From Actinomycetota bacterium (GTDB lineage Bacteria > Actinomycetota > Acidimicrobiia > Acidimicrobiales > Ilumatobacteraceae), in contig CP064997.1 in NCBI GenBank assembly GCA_016700055.1, positions 2,790,001-2,854,000 of the forward strand: a stretch of 64,000 bases of DNA, given 5' to 3'. The notes beneath the pieces were generated by a model. The model had not been told where the DNA came from, made no database searches, and saw nothing but the letters and a program-made list of their open reading frames with translations. Shown piece by piece: positions 38,303-46,210 of the stretch; the stretch's first letter is position 1; the number at the start of each line of letters is the position of its first letter. The position numbers and the translations under genes are program-made.

Positions 38303-38797
38303 ATGGCGGCCCAGGTCCCCCCGGGACTGCTCGAGGTGGGCCGCATCGGGCGGGCGCACGGTGTGCGCGGCGAGCTCTATCTCGACCTGTCCACCGATCG
38401 CGTCGAGCGCGCCGAACCCGGTGCGCGCCTGTGGGCGGGGGAGTGGCTGACGATCACCGCCTCGCGCCCCGTGCCGGGGCGCTTCCTCGTTCATGTCGAC
38501 GGTGTCGACGACCGGGCCGGTGCCGAGCGCCTGGTGAACCGGTTGGCCTACGCCGAGCCCGTCCTCGACGACGACGTCTTGTGGGTCCACGAGCTGATCG
38601 GTGCCCGGGTGGTGGAGGTCGGCGGCGCCGACCGGGGCCGGTGCGTGAGCGTCGTCGCCAACCCTGCTCACGAACTGCTCGAGCTCGACTCCGGGGCGCT
38701 CGTGCCGGTCACCTTCGTCGTGTCGTTCGACGACGGGGTCGTCGAGATCGACCCCCCGCCAGGGCTGTTCGACCTGGCCGAGGGCGAGCCCACGTAG
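38303..38797 (+). CDS. rimM: 16S rRNA processing protein RimM
   Basis: A 164-residue protein: LEVGRIGRAHGVRGELYLDL opens the RimM N domain, and a PRC-barrel follows (LIGARVVEVGGADRG, LVPVTFVVSFDDGVVEIDPP, GLFDL). It binds S19 and aids 30S head maturation. 13 bases before trmD. Confidence 0.95.
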   Translation: MAAQVPPGLLEVGRIGRAHGVRGELYLDLSTDRVERAEPGARLWAGEWLTITASRPVPGRFLVHVDGVDDRAGAERLVNRLAYAEPVLDDDVLWVHELIGARVVEVGGADRGRCVSVVANPAHELLELDSGALVPVTFVVSFDDGVVEIDPPPGLFDLAEGEPT

Positions 38798-38810
38798 CCT
38801 GGGCGCTCCC

Positions 38811-39545
38811 ATGCGGATCGACGTGTTCACGATCTTCCCCGACCTCGTCGACGGCTTCTGCGCGCAGAGCCTGCTCGGCCGGGCGCGCGAGACCGGGCTG
38901 GTCGAGCTGTGCTGCCACGACCTGCGTGAGCACACCACCGACGTGCACCGCAGCGTCGACGACGCTCCCTTCGGCGGCGGCGCGGGCATGGTGCTGCGCC
39001 CCGATCCGGTGTTCGCGTCGGTCGAGGCCGCGGCGCCGCCGCGCCCGCTCTACCTGCTCGGCCCCGGCGGACGCCGGTTCGATCAGGACCTCGCGCACGA
39101 GCTCGCCTCGCTCGCCGGGTTCAGCTTGCTGTGCGGGCGCTACGAAGGCGTCGACCACCGGGTACGGGAGCACCTGGTCGACGGCGAGCTGTCGGTCGGC
39201 GACGTCGTGTTGGCCGGGGGAGAGGTGGCGGCGTGCCTGGTGATCGAAGCGGTCACCCGCCTGCTGCCGGGGGCGATGGGCAACGCGGCGAGCCCGGTCG
39301 CGGAGAGCTTCGGCGCCACGGGTCTCCTGGAGGAGCCCCACTTCACCCGCCCCGCCGATTTCAAGGGGTGGTCGGTGCCCGAAGTGCTGCGCAGCGGTGA
39401 CCACGCTCGCATCGAGCGGTGGCGCCGCGCCCAGGCGTTGCATCGCACGCTGCGCTACCGGCCAGACCTGATCGAGCGGCGCGGAGGGCTGAGCGACGCC
39501 GAGCGGCGGCTGTTGGAAGAGGTACCTCCGCTCACCTATCCTTGA
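38811..39545 (+). CDS. trmD: tRNA (guanine37-N1)-methyltransferase TrmD
   Basis: A 244-residue SPOUT methyltransferase. MRIDVFTIFPDLVDGF, DDAPFGGGAGMVLRPDP, LCGRYEGVDHRVREHLVD, SVGDVVLAGGEVAACLVIEAV (knot region) and LLEEPHFTRPADFKGWSVPEVL are diagnostic. It makes m1G37 in tRNA to prevent frameshifting. TAGCCT, 10 bases upstream, could be an internal promoter. Confidence 0.97.
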   Translation: MRIDVFTIFPDLVDGFCAQSLLGRARETGLVELCCHDLREHTTDVHRSVDDAPFGGGAGMVLRPDPVFASVEAAAPPRPLYLLGPGGRRFDQDLAHELASLAGFSLLCGRYEGVDHRVREHLVDGELSVGDVVLAGGEVAACLVIEAVTRLLPGAMGNAASPVAESFGATGLLEEPHFTRPADFKGWSVPEVLRSGDHARIERWRRAQALHRTLRYRPDLIERRGGLSDAERRLLEEVPPLTYP

Positions 39546-39580
39546 GCGTTCCACTCGCCGCCCAACAGGACCGAGCCCCC

Positions 39581-39928
39581 ATGAAGACCACCGACATCGT
39601 CGACCTGCAGAACCTTCGCGAGGACATCCCCGACTTCCGCCCTGGTGACGAGCTGAAGGTCCACGTCCGGGTGGTCGAGAGCGGCAAGGAGCGGGTCCAG
39701 ATCTTCCAGGGCAACGTCATCGCCATCCAGGGCTCGGGCGTAGCCGAGACCTACACCGTGCGCAAGCTCAGCTACGGCGTCGGGGTCGAGCGAACGTTTC
39801 CCAAGCACAGCCCGATCGTGGCCAAGGTCGAGGTCGTGAAGCGCGGCGACGTGCGCCGGGCCAAGCTGTACTACCTGCGCGATCGCGTCGGTAAGGCCGC
39901 CCGCGTCAAGGAAAAGCGCGAGAGCTGA
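39581..39928 (+). CDS. rplS: 50S ribosomal protein L19
   Basis: A 115-residue protein with DFRPGDELKVHVRVVESGKE, RVQIFQGNVIAIQG, TVRKLSYGVGVERTFPKHSP and AKLYYLRDRVGKAARVKEK. Complete and typical. Only 30 bases separate it from the DUF2469 gene: lepB and rnhB, usual next genes in actinobacteria, are not here. Confidence 0.96.
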   Translation: MKTTDIVDLQNLREDIPDFRPGDELKVHVRVVESGKERVQIFQGNVIAIQGSGVAETYTVRKLSYGVGVERTFPKHSPIVAKVEVVKRGDVRRAKLYYLRDRVGKAARVKEKRES

Positions 39929-39958
39929 GCCTCGCGCCCCGGCCTGAGCAGCGCCTCC

Positions 39959-40258
39959 GTGACACCTGACGATCTCGAGCAGTTCGAGGCCGAACGAGAG
40001 CTGCAACTCGCCCAGGAGTACCAAGACGTCGCCGGCATGTTCCGGTACGCGGTCGAGACCGAGCGCCGCTTCTATCTCGCCAACTCGGTCGAGCTGCACC
40101 TGCGTGGCGACGGTGCCCGGCCCCTCGTCGAGGTCGAGCTCACTGATGCCTGGGTGTGGGACATGTACCGCAAGGCGCGCTTCGTGCCGAAGGTGCGGGT
40201 GCTCACGTTCAAAGACGTCAACGTCGAGGAACTGGCGAACCCCGAGCTCGACCTCTGA
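39959..40258 (+). CDS. DUF2469 family protein
   Basis: A 99-residue protein (DLEQFEAERELQLAQEYQDV, FYLANSVELHL, LTDAWVWDMYRKARFV) of an actinobacterial family near-universally placed by rnhB and yraN. Function unknown. GTG start. It marks the DNA as actinobacterial. Confidence 0.88.
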   Translation: MTPDDLEQFEAERELQLAQEYQDVAGMFRYAVETERRFYLANSVELHLRGDGARPLVEVELTDAWVWDMYRKARFVPKVRVLTFKDVNVEELANPELDL

Positions 40259-40306
40259 GCGCGTCTTCGCCGTAGACGAAGCCGAACCTCGTAGAAGGAG
40301 CACGTT

Positions 40307-40918
40307 GTGGTCGAACGCAGCCGGTGGGTCGAGATCACCGACGCCAATCCAGAGCATTCGGCCTGGTACATCGAGCGGTTCCGCCAGATGGCGGCCAACG
40401 GTGACGACTTGGCCGGCGAGGCCCGCTTCGTCGACGCGCTGGTGGGTCGCGGGGCGCGCATCCTCGACGCCGGGTGCGGCCCCGGGCGGGTGGGGGGCTT
40501 CCTCGGCGCTGCGGGTCACGACGTGGTCGGCGTCGACGTCGACCCGAGGCTGATCGCCGCGGCCGAGCAGGACCATCCCGGCCCGCTCTGGTTGGTGGGC
40601 GACCTGGCCGAGCTCGACCTGCCCGAGCAGGGGATCACCGAGGGCTTCGACGCCATCGTCTGTGCGGGCAACGTGATGACGTTCCTCGCGCCGAGCACCA
40701 GGGGTGAGGTGTTGCGCCGGCTGGGGCTGCACCTGCGGGAGCAGGGCCGCATCGCCGTCGGCTTCGGTCTTGCCAGGGGCTACGACCTGGACGACTTCCT
40801 CGGCGACATCGCCGATGCCGACCTGTTGCCCGACGACCTGTTCTCCACGTGGGACATGCGCCCGTTCACCGGCGACTCCGACTTCGTGGTCGCTCTGCTG
40901 AGCTTCTCCCGCCTCTAG
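40307..40918 (+). CDS. SAM-dependent class I methyltransferase
   Basis: A 203-residue protein. ILDAGCGPGRVGGFLGAAGHDVVGVDVD is motif I with the acidic end of strand 2; VCAGNVMTFLAP is motif IV. The pattern fits small-molecule methyltransferases; the substrate is unknown. GTG 40307 has AAGGAG 6 bases upstream. It lies 13 bases before a sterol-desaturase-like gene, so the two may act together on a lipid. Confidence 0.82.
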   Translation: MVERSRWVEITDANPEHSAWYIERFRQMAANGDDLAGEARFVDALVGRGARILDAGCGPGRVGGFLGAAGHDVVGVDVDPRLIAAAEQDHPGPLWLVGDLAELDLPEQGITEGFDAIVCAGNVMTFLAPSTRGEVLRRLGLHLREQGRIAVGFGLARGYDLDDFLGDIADADLLPDDLFSTWDMRPFTGDSDFVVALLSFSRL

Positions 40919-40931
40919 GAGCGAGACTGAG

Positions 40932-42071
40932 ATGGTGGACCTGGCCGTCGCCGTCACGCCGCTCTACTTCGCCTCGATGGCGTGGGAGCGCCTGGCCCTG
41001 CAGCGCCGCGCCGCTCGGCTGGGGCCGAGCGCGGCCGACTACACCGGCCCCGACACCGCCACCAGCCTGGGCATGGGTGTGCTAAGCCTGACCACACCGA
41101 TCACCGCCGCGCTCGTCGCCGCGACTGCACCGCGACGCGCGAAGCGCGGTGCGCTCGGATGGGCAGTCGTCGGGGTCGCCGCATCGGCGGCCACGGCGGC
41201 CACCATCGCCGACCGCGTCGTTCGCCGCGCGGATGTGGAGCCCGAGGCCGATCGCGGCCGCGTCGAGCGCGCGCGGAAGGTGGCCGAGGTGGGTGGGGTG
41301 GTCGCGCTGGCTGCCGGAGGCGTAGCGCTCTGCGGCGCGGCCGCCACCGCCACGAGTGCGAAGCGGATGTGGCGCAAGGGCGGTCACCGGCGCGACCTCG
41401 GCAACGGGGCGCTGGCTTGGTCCGTCGCGATGGTCGGGTGGGACCTCGGCTACTACTGGAACCACCGCCTGATGCACGAGGTGCGTGCGCTCTGGGCGAT
41501 CCACGTGCCGCACCACTCGAGCGAGCACTACAACCTGTCCACCGCGCTGCGCCAACCAGTCGCCGGGGCGTTCGGCGTGTGGGTGCCGTACGGGGCGATG
41601 GCCCGCTTCGGTGTGCGGCCGAACATCATCGGCGTCTCGCACGGTCTCAACCTGATCTACCAGTACTGGATCCACACCGACATGATCCGTTCGCTCGGGC
41701 GGGCAGAGGCCGTGCTCAACACCCCGTCGCACCACCGCGTGCACCATGGCAGCAACCGCCGCTACATCGACCGCAACCATGCCGGCATCCTCATCGTGTG
41801 GGACAAGCTGTTCGGCACGTTCCAACGCGAGATGCCGATCGCCGACCCGGTGGTGTACGGGCTCACCAAGAACGTCGGCACCTACAACCTGTGGACCGTC
41901 AGCACCCACGAGTACCGCGACATCGCCCGTGACGTGGCCCGCAGCAAGACATGGCGCGATCGGGTGGGGTTCGTGGTGCGCAGCCCGGGTTGGGCGATCA
42001 GCCGGCGTGCCGAGCTCGACGAGCTCGACCGGCTCGACGCCCGCGACTCCCTCCAACCCGCCACGGTGTGA
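40932..42071 (+). CDS. Sterol desaturase / fatty acid hydroxylase family membrane protein
   Basis: A 379-residue membrane protein. Several hydrophobic helices in the first 155 residues precede the di-iron histidine motifs: HRLMH, HVPHHSSEHYN and, later, HHRVHHGSNRRYID with a preceding HTDMI. This is the fatty acid hydroxylase superfamily, which hydroxylates or desaturates lipids at the membrane. Substrate unknown. It and the methyltransferase interrupt the usual DUF2469-yraN neighbourhood. Confidence 0.87.
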   Translation: MVDLAVAVTPLYFASMAWERLALQRRAARLGPSAADYTGPDTATSLGMGVLSLTTPITAALVAATAPRRAKRGALGWAVVGVAASAATAATIADRVVRRADVEPEADRGRVERARKVAEVGGVVALAAGGVALCGAAATATSAKRMWRKGGHRRDLGNGALAWSVAMVGWDLGYYWNHRLMHEVRALWAIHVPHHSSEHYNLSTALRQPVAGAFGVWVPYGAMARFGVRPNIIGVSHGLNLIYQYWIHTDMIRSLGRAEAVLNTPSHHRVHHGSNRRYIDRNHAGILIVWDKLFGTFQREMPIADPVVYGLTKNVGTYNLWTVSTHEYRDIARDVARSKTWRDRVGFVVRSPGWAISRRAELDELDRLDARDSLQPATV

Positions 42072-42140
42072 TCGCGGGCCGGCGACGGTTCAATGTCGAC
42101 GCTTCCCCCTGATGGCCCGACGGTCGTAGGGGTGAAGCGG

Positions 42141-42497
42141 ATGTCCGACGGATCCGGGAACGCGAACCGCGCCCGTGGCGCGTGGGCGGAAGAGCAGGTG
42201 GCCCGCTGGTACCGGGCGAGCGGTTACGAGGTGCTCGATCGCAACTGGTGGTGTGAGCACGGCGAGCTCGACATCGTGGCCGGCAAGGGCACGTTGGTGG
42301 TGTTCTGCGAGGTGAAGGCACGAGCCACCGGCGCGTTCGAGAGCCCCTCGCTGGCCGTCGGCTTCGCGAAGCAGCGCCGGTTGCGGCGGGTGGCCGCGGT
42401 CTGGCTGGCGGTGAGCGGGCGACGTGGTGTCGAGGTGCGCTTCGACGTCGCGGCGATGACCGGGGTGCACCTCGAGGTGCTCGAGAACGCGTTCTGA
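42141..42497 (+). CDS. UPF0102 (YraN-family) nuclease-fold protein
   Basis: A 118-residue protein with the restriction-endonuclease-like core: RGAWAEEQVARWY, LDRNWWCEHGELDIVAGKG and VFCEVKARA (E-x-K catalytic pattern). Conserved in bacteria, of uncertain role, perhaps DNA processing. The ATG at 42141 has AGGGG 8 bases upstream; an ATG at 42093 would add 16 residues. Confidence 0.87.
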   Translation: MSDGSGNANRARGAWAEEQVARWYRASGYEVLDRNWWCEHGELDIVAGKGTLVVFCEVKARATGAFESPSLAVGFAKQRRLRRVAAVWLAVSGRRGVEVRFDVAAMTGVHLEVLENAF

Positions 42498-42513
42498 GCA
42501 GGCGGCGGACGCC

Positions 42514-42624
42514 TCAGCCGAGGAACGCCCAGGCGACGAGCGCCACCACGACCACCAGCGCGGCGAGCACGAACAAGTAGTCGGCGACGTTCGTTCGGTG
42601 CTTCTGGTACGGATTGAAACCCAC
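42514..42624 (-). CDS. 36-residue single-pass membrane peptide
   Basis: A very short gene, GTG start. The product begins MGFNPYQKHRTNVADY and continues into one hydrophobic helix (about residues 17-35), ending in GlyStop. From memory, similar peptides with an N-terminal GFNPY-K-HR motif occur in other actinobacteria. GATACT on this strand ends 7 bases before the start, so it has a leaderless promoter of its own. Function unknown; orientation would put the basic motif inside the cell. Confidence 0.65.
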   Translation of the reverse strand: MGFNPYQKHRTNVADYLFVLAALVVVVALVAWAFLG

Positions 42625-42631
42625 GGCGGTC

Positions 42632-42639
42632 AGTATCGT
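42632..42639. promoter_or_regulatory. Overlapping divergent -10 boxes
   Basis: Plus-strand TATCGT (42634-42639) is 8 bases before ATG 42648. Minus-strand GATACT (42637-42632) is 7 bases before GTG 42624. The two share four base pairs in a gap of only 23 bases, so the two polymerases should exclude each other. Confidence 0.5.
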
Positions 42640-42647
42640 CGGCCGGC

Positions 42648-43424
42648 ATGCAGACAATCGACGTGGCTCGTGCGGACGGCATCGTCACCATCACCCTCGA
42701 CGCCCCGGCGAAGAAGAACGCGATCAGCGCTCTGATGTGGGACGAGCTGTACGCGACGTTGCGTGAGGTGCAGCCGAGCAGCACGGATCGCGTGGTCGTG
42801 ATCACCGGCGCGGGTGGCGAGTTCTGCTCCGGGGCCGACCTGTGGGACAGGGGAGGCGAGGCGCGCCACACGCACCAGCTCAGCTCGATGCGCGCGATCA
42901 CCGAGGTGGCCTTGGCGCTCGCCCGCCTGCCCCAGCCCACCATCGCGAAGGTGCGCGGCGTCGCCGTCGGCGCCGGCTGCAACCTGGCGCTCGGCTGCGA
43001 CCTGGTGGTCGCCGGCGAGACGGCACGGTTCTCGGAGATCTTCACCCGCCGCGGGTTGTCGCTCGACTTCGGCGGGAGCTGGATCCTGCCAAGGCGCGTG
43101 GGGCTGCACCGCGCGAAGGAGCTCGCCTTCTTCGCCGACATCATCGACGCCGCCGAGGCCGACCGGATCGGGCTCGTCAACCGGGTGGTTCCCGACGCCG
43201 AGCTCGACGAGTTCGTCGACGCGTGGGCCCGCCGGCTGGCCGCCTTGCCGCCGATCGCCCTCGCCCAGAACAAACGGATGCTCAACAACTCGATGAGCCT
43301 CAGCCTGGAGCAGGCGCTCGAAGACGAAGGCGCGGCGCAGACGGTCAACTTCGGCACCAGGGACACCGTCGAGGCGATCTCCTCCTTCGTCGACAAGCGG
43401 GAGCCCACCTACGAGGGCCGCTAG
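42648..43424 (+). CDS. Enoyl-CoA hydratase/isomerase family protein
   Basis: A 258-residue crotonase-fold protein. The oxyanion-hole strands are VVVITGAGGEFCSGADLWD and VRGVAVGAGCNLALGCDLVVA; the C-terminal helix has LAQNKRMLNNS. The catalytic Glu pair of classical hydratases is not obvious, so it may be an isomerase or other crotonase. It acts on acyl-CoA thioesters, likely in fatty acid breakdown. Confidence 0.87.
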   Translation: MQTIDVARADGIVTITLDAPAKKNAISALMWDELYATLREVQPSSTDRVVVITGAGGEFCSGADLWDRGGEARHTHQLSSMRAITEVALALARLPQPTIAKVRGVAVGAGCNLALGCDLVVAGETARFSEIFTRRGLSLDFGGSWILPRRVGLHRAKELAFFADIIDAAEADRIGLVNRVVPDAELDEFVDAWARRLAALPPIALAQNKRMLNNSMSLSLEQALEDEGAAQTVNFGTRDTVEAISSFVDKREPTYEGR

Positions 43425-43480
43425 CAGCTCGCGCGGGTGACCGCCGGGCCGCGCGGGCGCTCGCTAGCGTGGGCGCAGTC

Positions 43481-44212
43481 ATGCGACTGCCAACACGCGG
43501 GAGCGCTGCCGTGGCCGTGTCGGCGGTCGGATTGGTAGCCGCCGCCGCGCTCGTGTTGACGATCTCGCCGACGAGTGCCGGTGCCCAGGACGACACCAGC
43601 GGCGCCGAGACGACGTCTCCGCCGCCGACGTCGAGCACGCTGCCGCCGGGCTGCTTTCCGCCGGAACCGGTGCAGGCCGTGTTCGTCGGGCGGGTCGATG
43701 TCACCGACGTCCGCACCGCCCGCTTCGCGGTCGTGCAGGTGCGCTCCGGGTCACTCGGGCAGTTCGCGGTGGAAGGCTTCGTCGACGTCGACTACGGCGA
43801 GGACGTGCGCTACCTCGTGATCGGTGATCAGTACCTGGTGGGCGCCGGTGTCGACGACGCGACCGGGCGACTGGCCTCGCGCATACGCGAGCCCGCGCCG
43901 ATGTTCGGCGGCGACCAGGTGGTCGGCATCGACGACTCGGGAGAGGATTGCCCCGAGTTCGAGGACGCGATGCGCACCCTGCGTCTGGACGGTTCGACGA
44001 TCGACTCCGGTGTGCTCAGCCCGATGCTCGACGACAGGCGCGGCCTGCTGGGGGCGCTGCTGCTTCCTGCCGCGTGGGTGCTCGGCCTGCTCGTCGTCCT
44101 GGCCGCGCTGCGCGGTGTGTTGCTGGGCGTCGGCAGGGGCACGGCGCGCCTATGGCGAGGTGAGCCGCTGGTGCAGACCCACCCGGCACCGCGCACCCCG
44201 CGCCCACGCTGA
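43481..44212 (+). CDS. Exported protein with C-terminal membrane helix
   Basis: A 243-residue protein. A signal peptide or anchor (residues about 10-35, AVSAVGLVAAAALVLTI) is followed by a Ser/Thr/Pro linker, an extracytoplasmic domain with two cysteines (PPGCFPPEPVQ, GEDCPEF) and a transmembrane helix at about 192-212 before a basic tail. The middle part (VQAVFVGRVDVTDVRTARFAVVQV) looks like a small beta-barrel domain, not identified. TAGCGT lies 10 bases before the ATG. Confidence 0.72.
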   Translation: MRLPTRGSAAVAVSAVGLVAAAALVLTISPTSAGAQDDTSGAETTSPPPTSSTLPPGCFPPEPVQAVFVGRVDVTDVRTARFAVVQVRSGSLGQFAVEGFVDVDYGEDVRYLVIGDQYLVGAGVDDATGRLASRIREPAPMFGGDQVVGIDDSGEDCPEFEDAMRTLRLDGSTIDSGVLSPMLDDRRGLLGALLLPAAWVLGLLVVLAALRGVLLGVGRGTARLWRGEPLVQTHPAPRTPRPR

Positions 44213-44240
44213 CGGGGCGTTCGGCCCTGCCACGGGTGTC

Positions 44241-44927
44241 TCAGCCGGCGGCGGCCGCAACGGCGCGGGCGCGCAGGTCGGCCACCGCGTGGGCCAGCCC
44301 CAGCTCGTCGCGGTACAGCGCGGTGCCGGCGATCAGCACGTTCGCACCCGCCGCCGCAGCGCCGGCGATGGTTGCGGGGCCGATGCCGCCGTCGACCTCG
44401 ATGTTGACCGTGTCGGCGAGGCCCCTCGCGTCGAGCAGCGCGCGCAGCTCTTGGATCTTCGGCTCCATCGCGGCGATGTAGGACTGGCCCCCGAAGCCGG
44501 GGTTCACGGTCATCACCAGCACCAGATCGACCAGGTCGAGCACGTGGGCGACGGCCGAGACGGGTGTCGCCGGGTTCAGCGCGACGCCGGCCGTGGCGCC
44601 CATCGAGGCGACGTTGCCGAGCGTGCGGTGCAGGTGGGGGCACGCCTCGGCGTGCACGATCAGCCGGCTGCACCCGGCCTCGACGTAGCGCTCGGCGAGC
44701 ACGTCGGGGGTGAGCACCATCAGGTGCGCCTCGAACGGCACGGTGGTGTGGCGGCGGGCGGCGGCGATGACGTCGGGGCCGAACGTGAGGTTAGGCACGA
44801 ACTGGCCGTCCATCACGTCCCACTGCACGAGGTCGACCCCTGCCGCCTCGAGCGCGACCATCTCCTCGCCCAGCCGGGCGAGGTCGGCGGTGAGAACTGA
44901 AGGCGCGATCTGGACCGGCAGCGACAC
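44241..44927 (-). CDS. rpe: Ribulose-phosphate 3-epimerase
   Basis: A 228-residue TIM barrel. QIAPSVLTADLARLGEE, VDLVQWDVMDGQFVPNLTFGPDVI, VLVMTVNPGFGGQSYI and IEVDGGIGPATI carry the metal-binding His/Asp residues, except that the usual His of the first HxD-type motif reads VQWDVMDG (Gln-Trp in place of His-x). It interconverts ribulose-5-P and xylulose-5-P. GTG start 6 bases after TAGGTT. Confidence 0.93.
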   Translation of the reverse strand: MSLPVQIAPSVLTADLARLGEEMVALEAAGVDLVQWDVMDGQFVPNLTFGPDVIAAARRHTTVPFEAHLMVLTPDVLAERYVEAGCSRLIVHAEACPHLHRTLGNVASMGATAGVALNPATPVSAVAHVLDLVDLVLVMTVNPGFGGQSYIAAMEPKIQELRALLDARGLADTVNIEVDGGIGPATIAGAAAAGANVLIAGTALYRDELGLAHAVADLRARAVAAAAG

Positions 44928-44933
44928 GACCCG

Positions 44934-44939
44934 AACCTA
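44934..44939 (-). promoter_or_regulatory. -10 box of rpe (TAGGTT)
   Basis: Minus-strand TAGGTT ends 6 bases before GTG 44927; no Shine-Dalgarno sequence. Confidence 0.45.
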
Positions 44940-44978
44940 GCTGCAGGACCCGGGAAGGGCCGCGACCCGGGAGCGCCT

Positions 44979-44984
44979 TAGCCT
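44979..44984 (+). promoter_or_regulatory. -10 box of m5U methyltransferase gene (TAGCCT)
   Basis: TAGCCT ends 8 bases before GTG 44993. A TTG start at 44984 would overlap this box, so GTG 44993 is preferred. Confidence 0.45.
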
Positions 44985-44992
44985 TGCCTGCT

Positions 44993-46189
44993 GTGGACCG
45001 GCGCAGGATCACCCTCCGGGTCGACAAGGTGGTCGCCGGCGGAGACGGGCTCGGGCGCGAGGACACCGGGCGGGTGGTGCTCGTCACCGGGGCGCTACCC
45101 GGTGAGCTGGTCGTGGCCGAGATCGACCGCGAGCGCCGTGACGTGGCCTTTGCCCGCACGGTCGAGGTGATCGAGCCAACTGCTGCGCGACGCACTCCGC
45201 CCTGCCCGGCGGTCGAGCGCGGCTGCGGCGGTTGTGGCTGGCAACACGTCGAGGTCGACGCCCAGCGCGAGTTGAAGCGACAGATCGTCGTCGAAGCGCT
45301 GGAGCGCACCGGCCGCATCGCCGATCCTGCCGTGACCGTCGCCCCGGCGCTCCCCGACGAGCGCTACCGCACGACGGTTCGTCTCGCGGTCGACGCTGAG
45401 GGCCGGGTGGGGTTCCGCGCCGCGCGGCGCCACGACGTCGTGGCGGTCACGGACTGCCTGGTCGCCCACCCGCTGCTTTCCGAGCTGCTCGGTCGTTTGC
45501 GTCTTCCGGATGGGGAGGAGATCGTGCTCCGCGTGGGCGCGGCCACCGCCGAGCGCGCCGCCTGGTGGACGCCCGCGCAGCTGGCGCGCCCCGCATCGCT
45601 GCCCGACGACGTGCAGACCGGTCGGCGGGGTCATGTCCACGAAGTGGTCGGCGGACGGAGGCTGCGTGTCGGCAACGGCGCCTTTTTCCAGCCGTCACGA
45701 GAGGCGGCCGAGGCGATCGTCGACGCCGTGCGCCGAAGCGCGGGCCCCGCCAGGGACTGGCCGGCGGGCGCCGTCGTGGACGCGTACGGCGGCGTCGGGC
45801 TGTTCGCCGCGACCGTGGTCCCCGCGGACCGGCCGGTGGTCGTGGTCGAGTCCGCTGCCCCAGCGTGCGCGGACGCGGCCGTCAACCTGGCAGGCCACCG
45901 GGCCGAGGTGGTGAATCGCCAGGTCGAGTCGTGGCAGCCGTGTCCGGCCGCGCTCGTGATCGCCGATCCAGCCCGCGCCGGGCTCGGCCGGCAGGCCGCG
46001 CAACGCCTGGCGGCCACCGGCACCCCACTGCTCGTGCTCGTCTCCTGCGACCCGGTGTCGCTCGCCCGCGACGCCGGGCTGTTGCGCGAGCACGGCTACC
46101 GCCTCGCCGGCGCCGAGGTGATCGACACGTTCCCGAACACGACGCACGTCGAGGTGGTCACCCGCTTCGAGCGTGTGGGCACCGGCTGA
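44993..46189 (+). CDS. RNA m5U methyltransferase (TrmA/RlmC/RlmD family)
   Basis: A 398-residue protein. An N-terminal TRAM-like domain (RITLRVDKVVAGGDGLGRED) is followed by a four-Cys iron-sulfur pattern beginning CPAVERGCGGCGWQHV, a SAM-binding core (AVVDAYGGVGLFAATV), VIADPARAGLG, and the nucleophile Cys in LVSCDPVSLARD. It methylates C5 of uridine in tRNA or 23S rRNA; which RNA is not decided by sequence. Confidence 0.9.
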   Translation: MDRRRITLRVDKVVAGGDGLGREDTGRVVLVTGALPGELVVAEIDRERRDVAFARTVEVIEPTAARRTPPCPAVERGCGGCGWQHVEVDAQRELKRQIVVEALERTGRIADPAVTVAPALPDERYRTTVRLAVDAEGRVGFRAARRHDVVAVTDCLVAHPLLSELLGRLRLPDGEEIVLRVGAATAERAAWWTPAQLARPASLPDDVQTGRRGHVHEVVGGRRLRVGNGAFFQPSREAAEAIVDAVRRSAGPARDWPAGAVVDAYGGVGLFAATVVPADRPVVVVESAAPACADAAVNLAGHRAEVVNRQVESWQPCPAALVIADPARAGLGRQAAQRLAATGTPLLVLVSCDPVSLARDAGLLREHGYRLAGAEVIDTFPNTTHVEVVTRFERVGTG

Positions 46190-46210
46190 GCCATCTGCGA
46201 TGCTGGCGCG

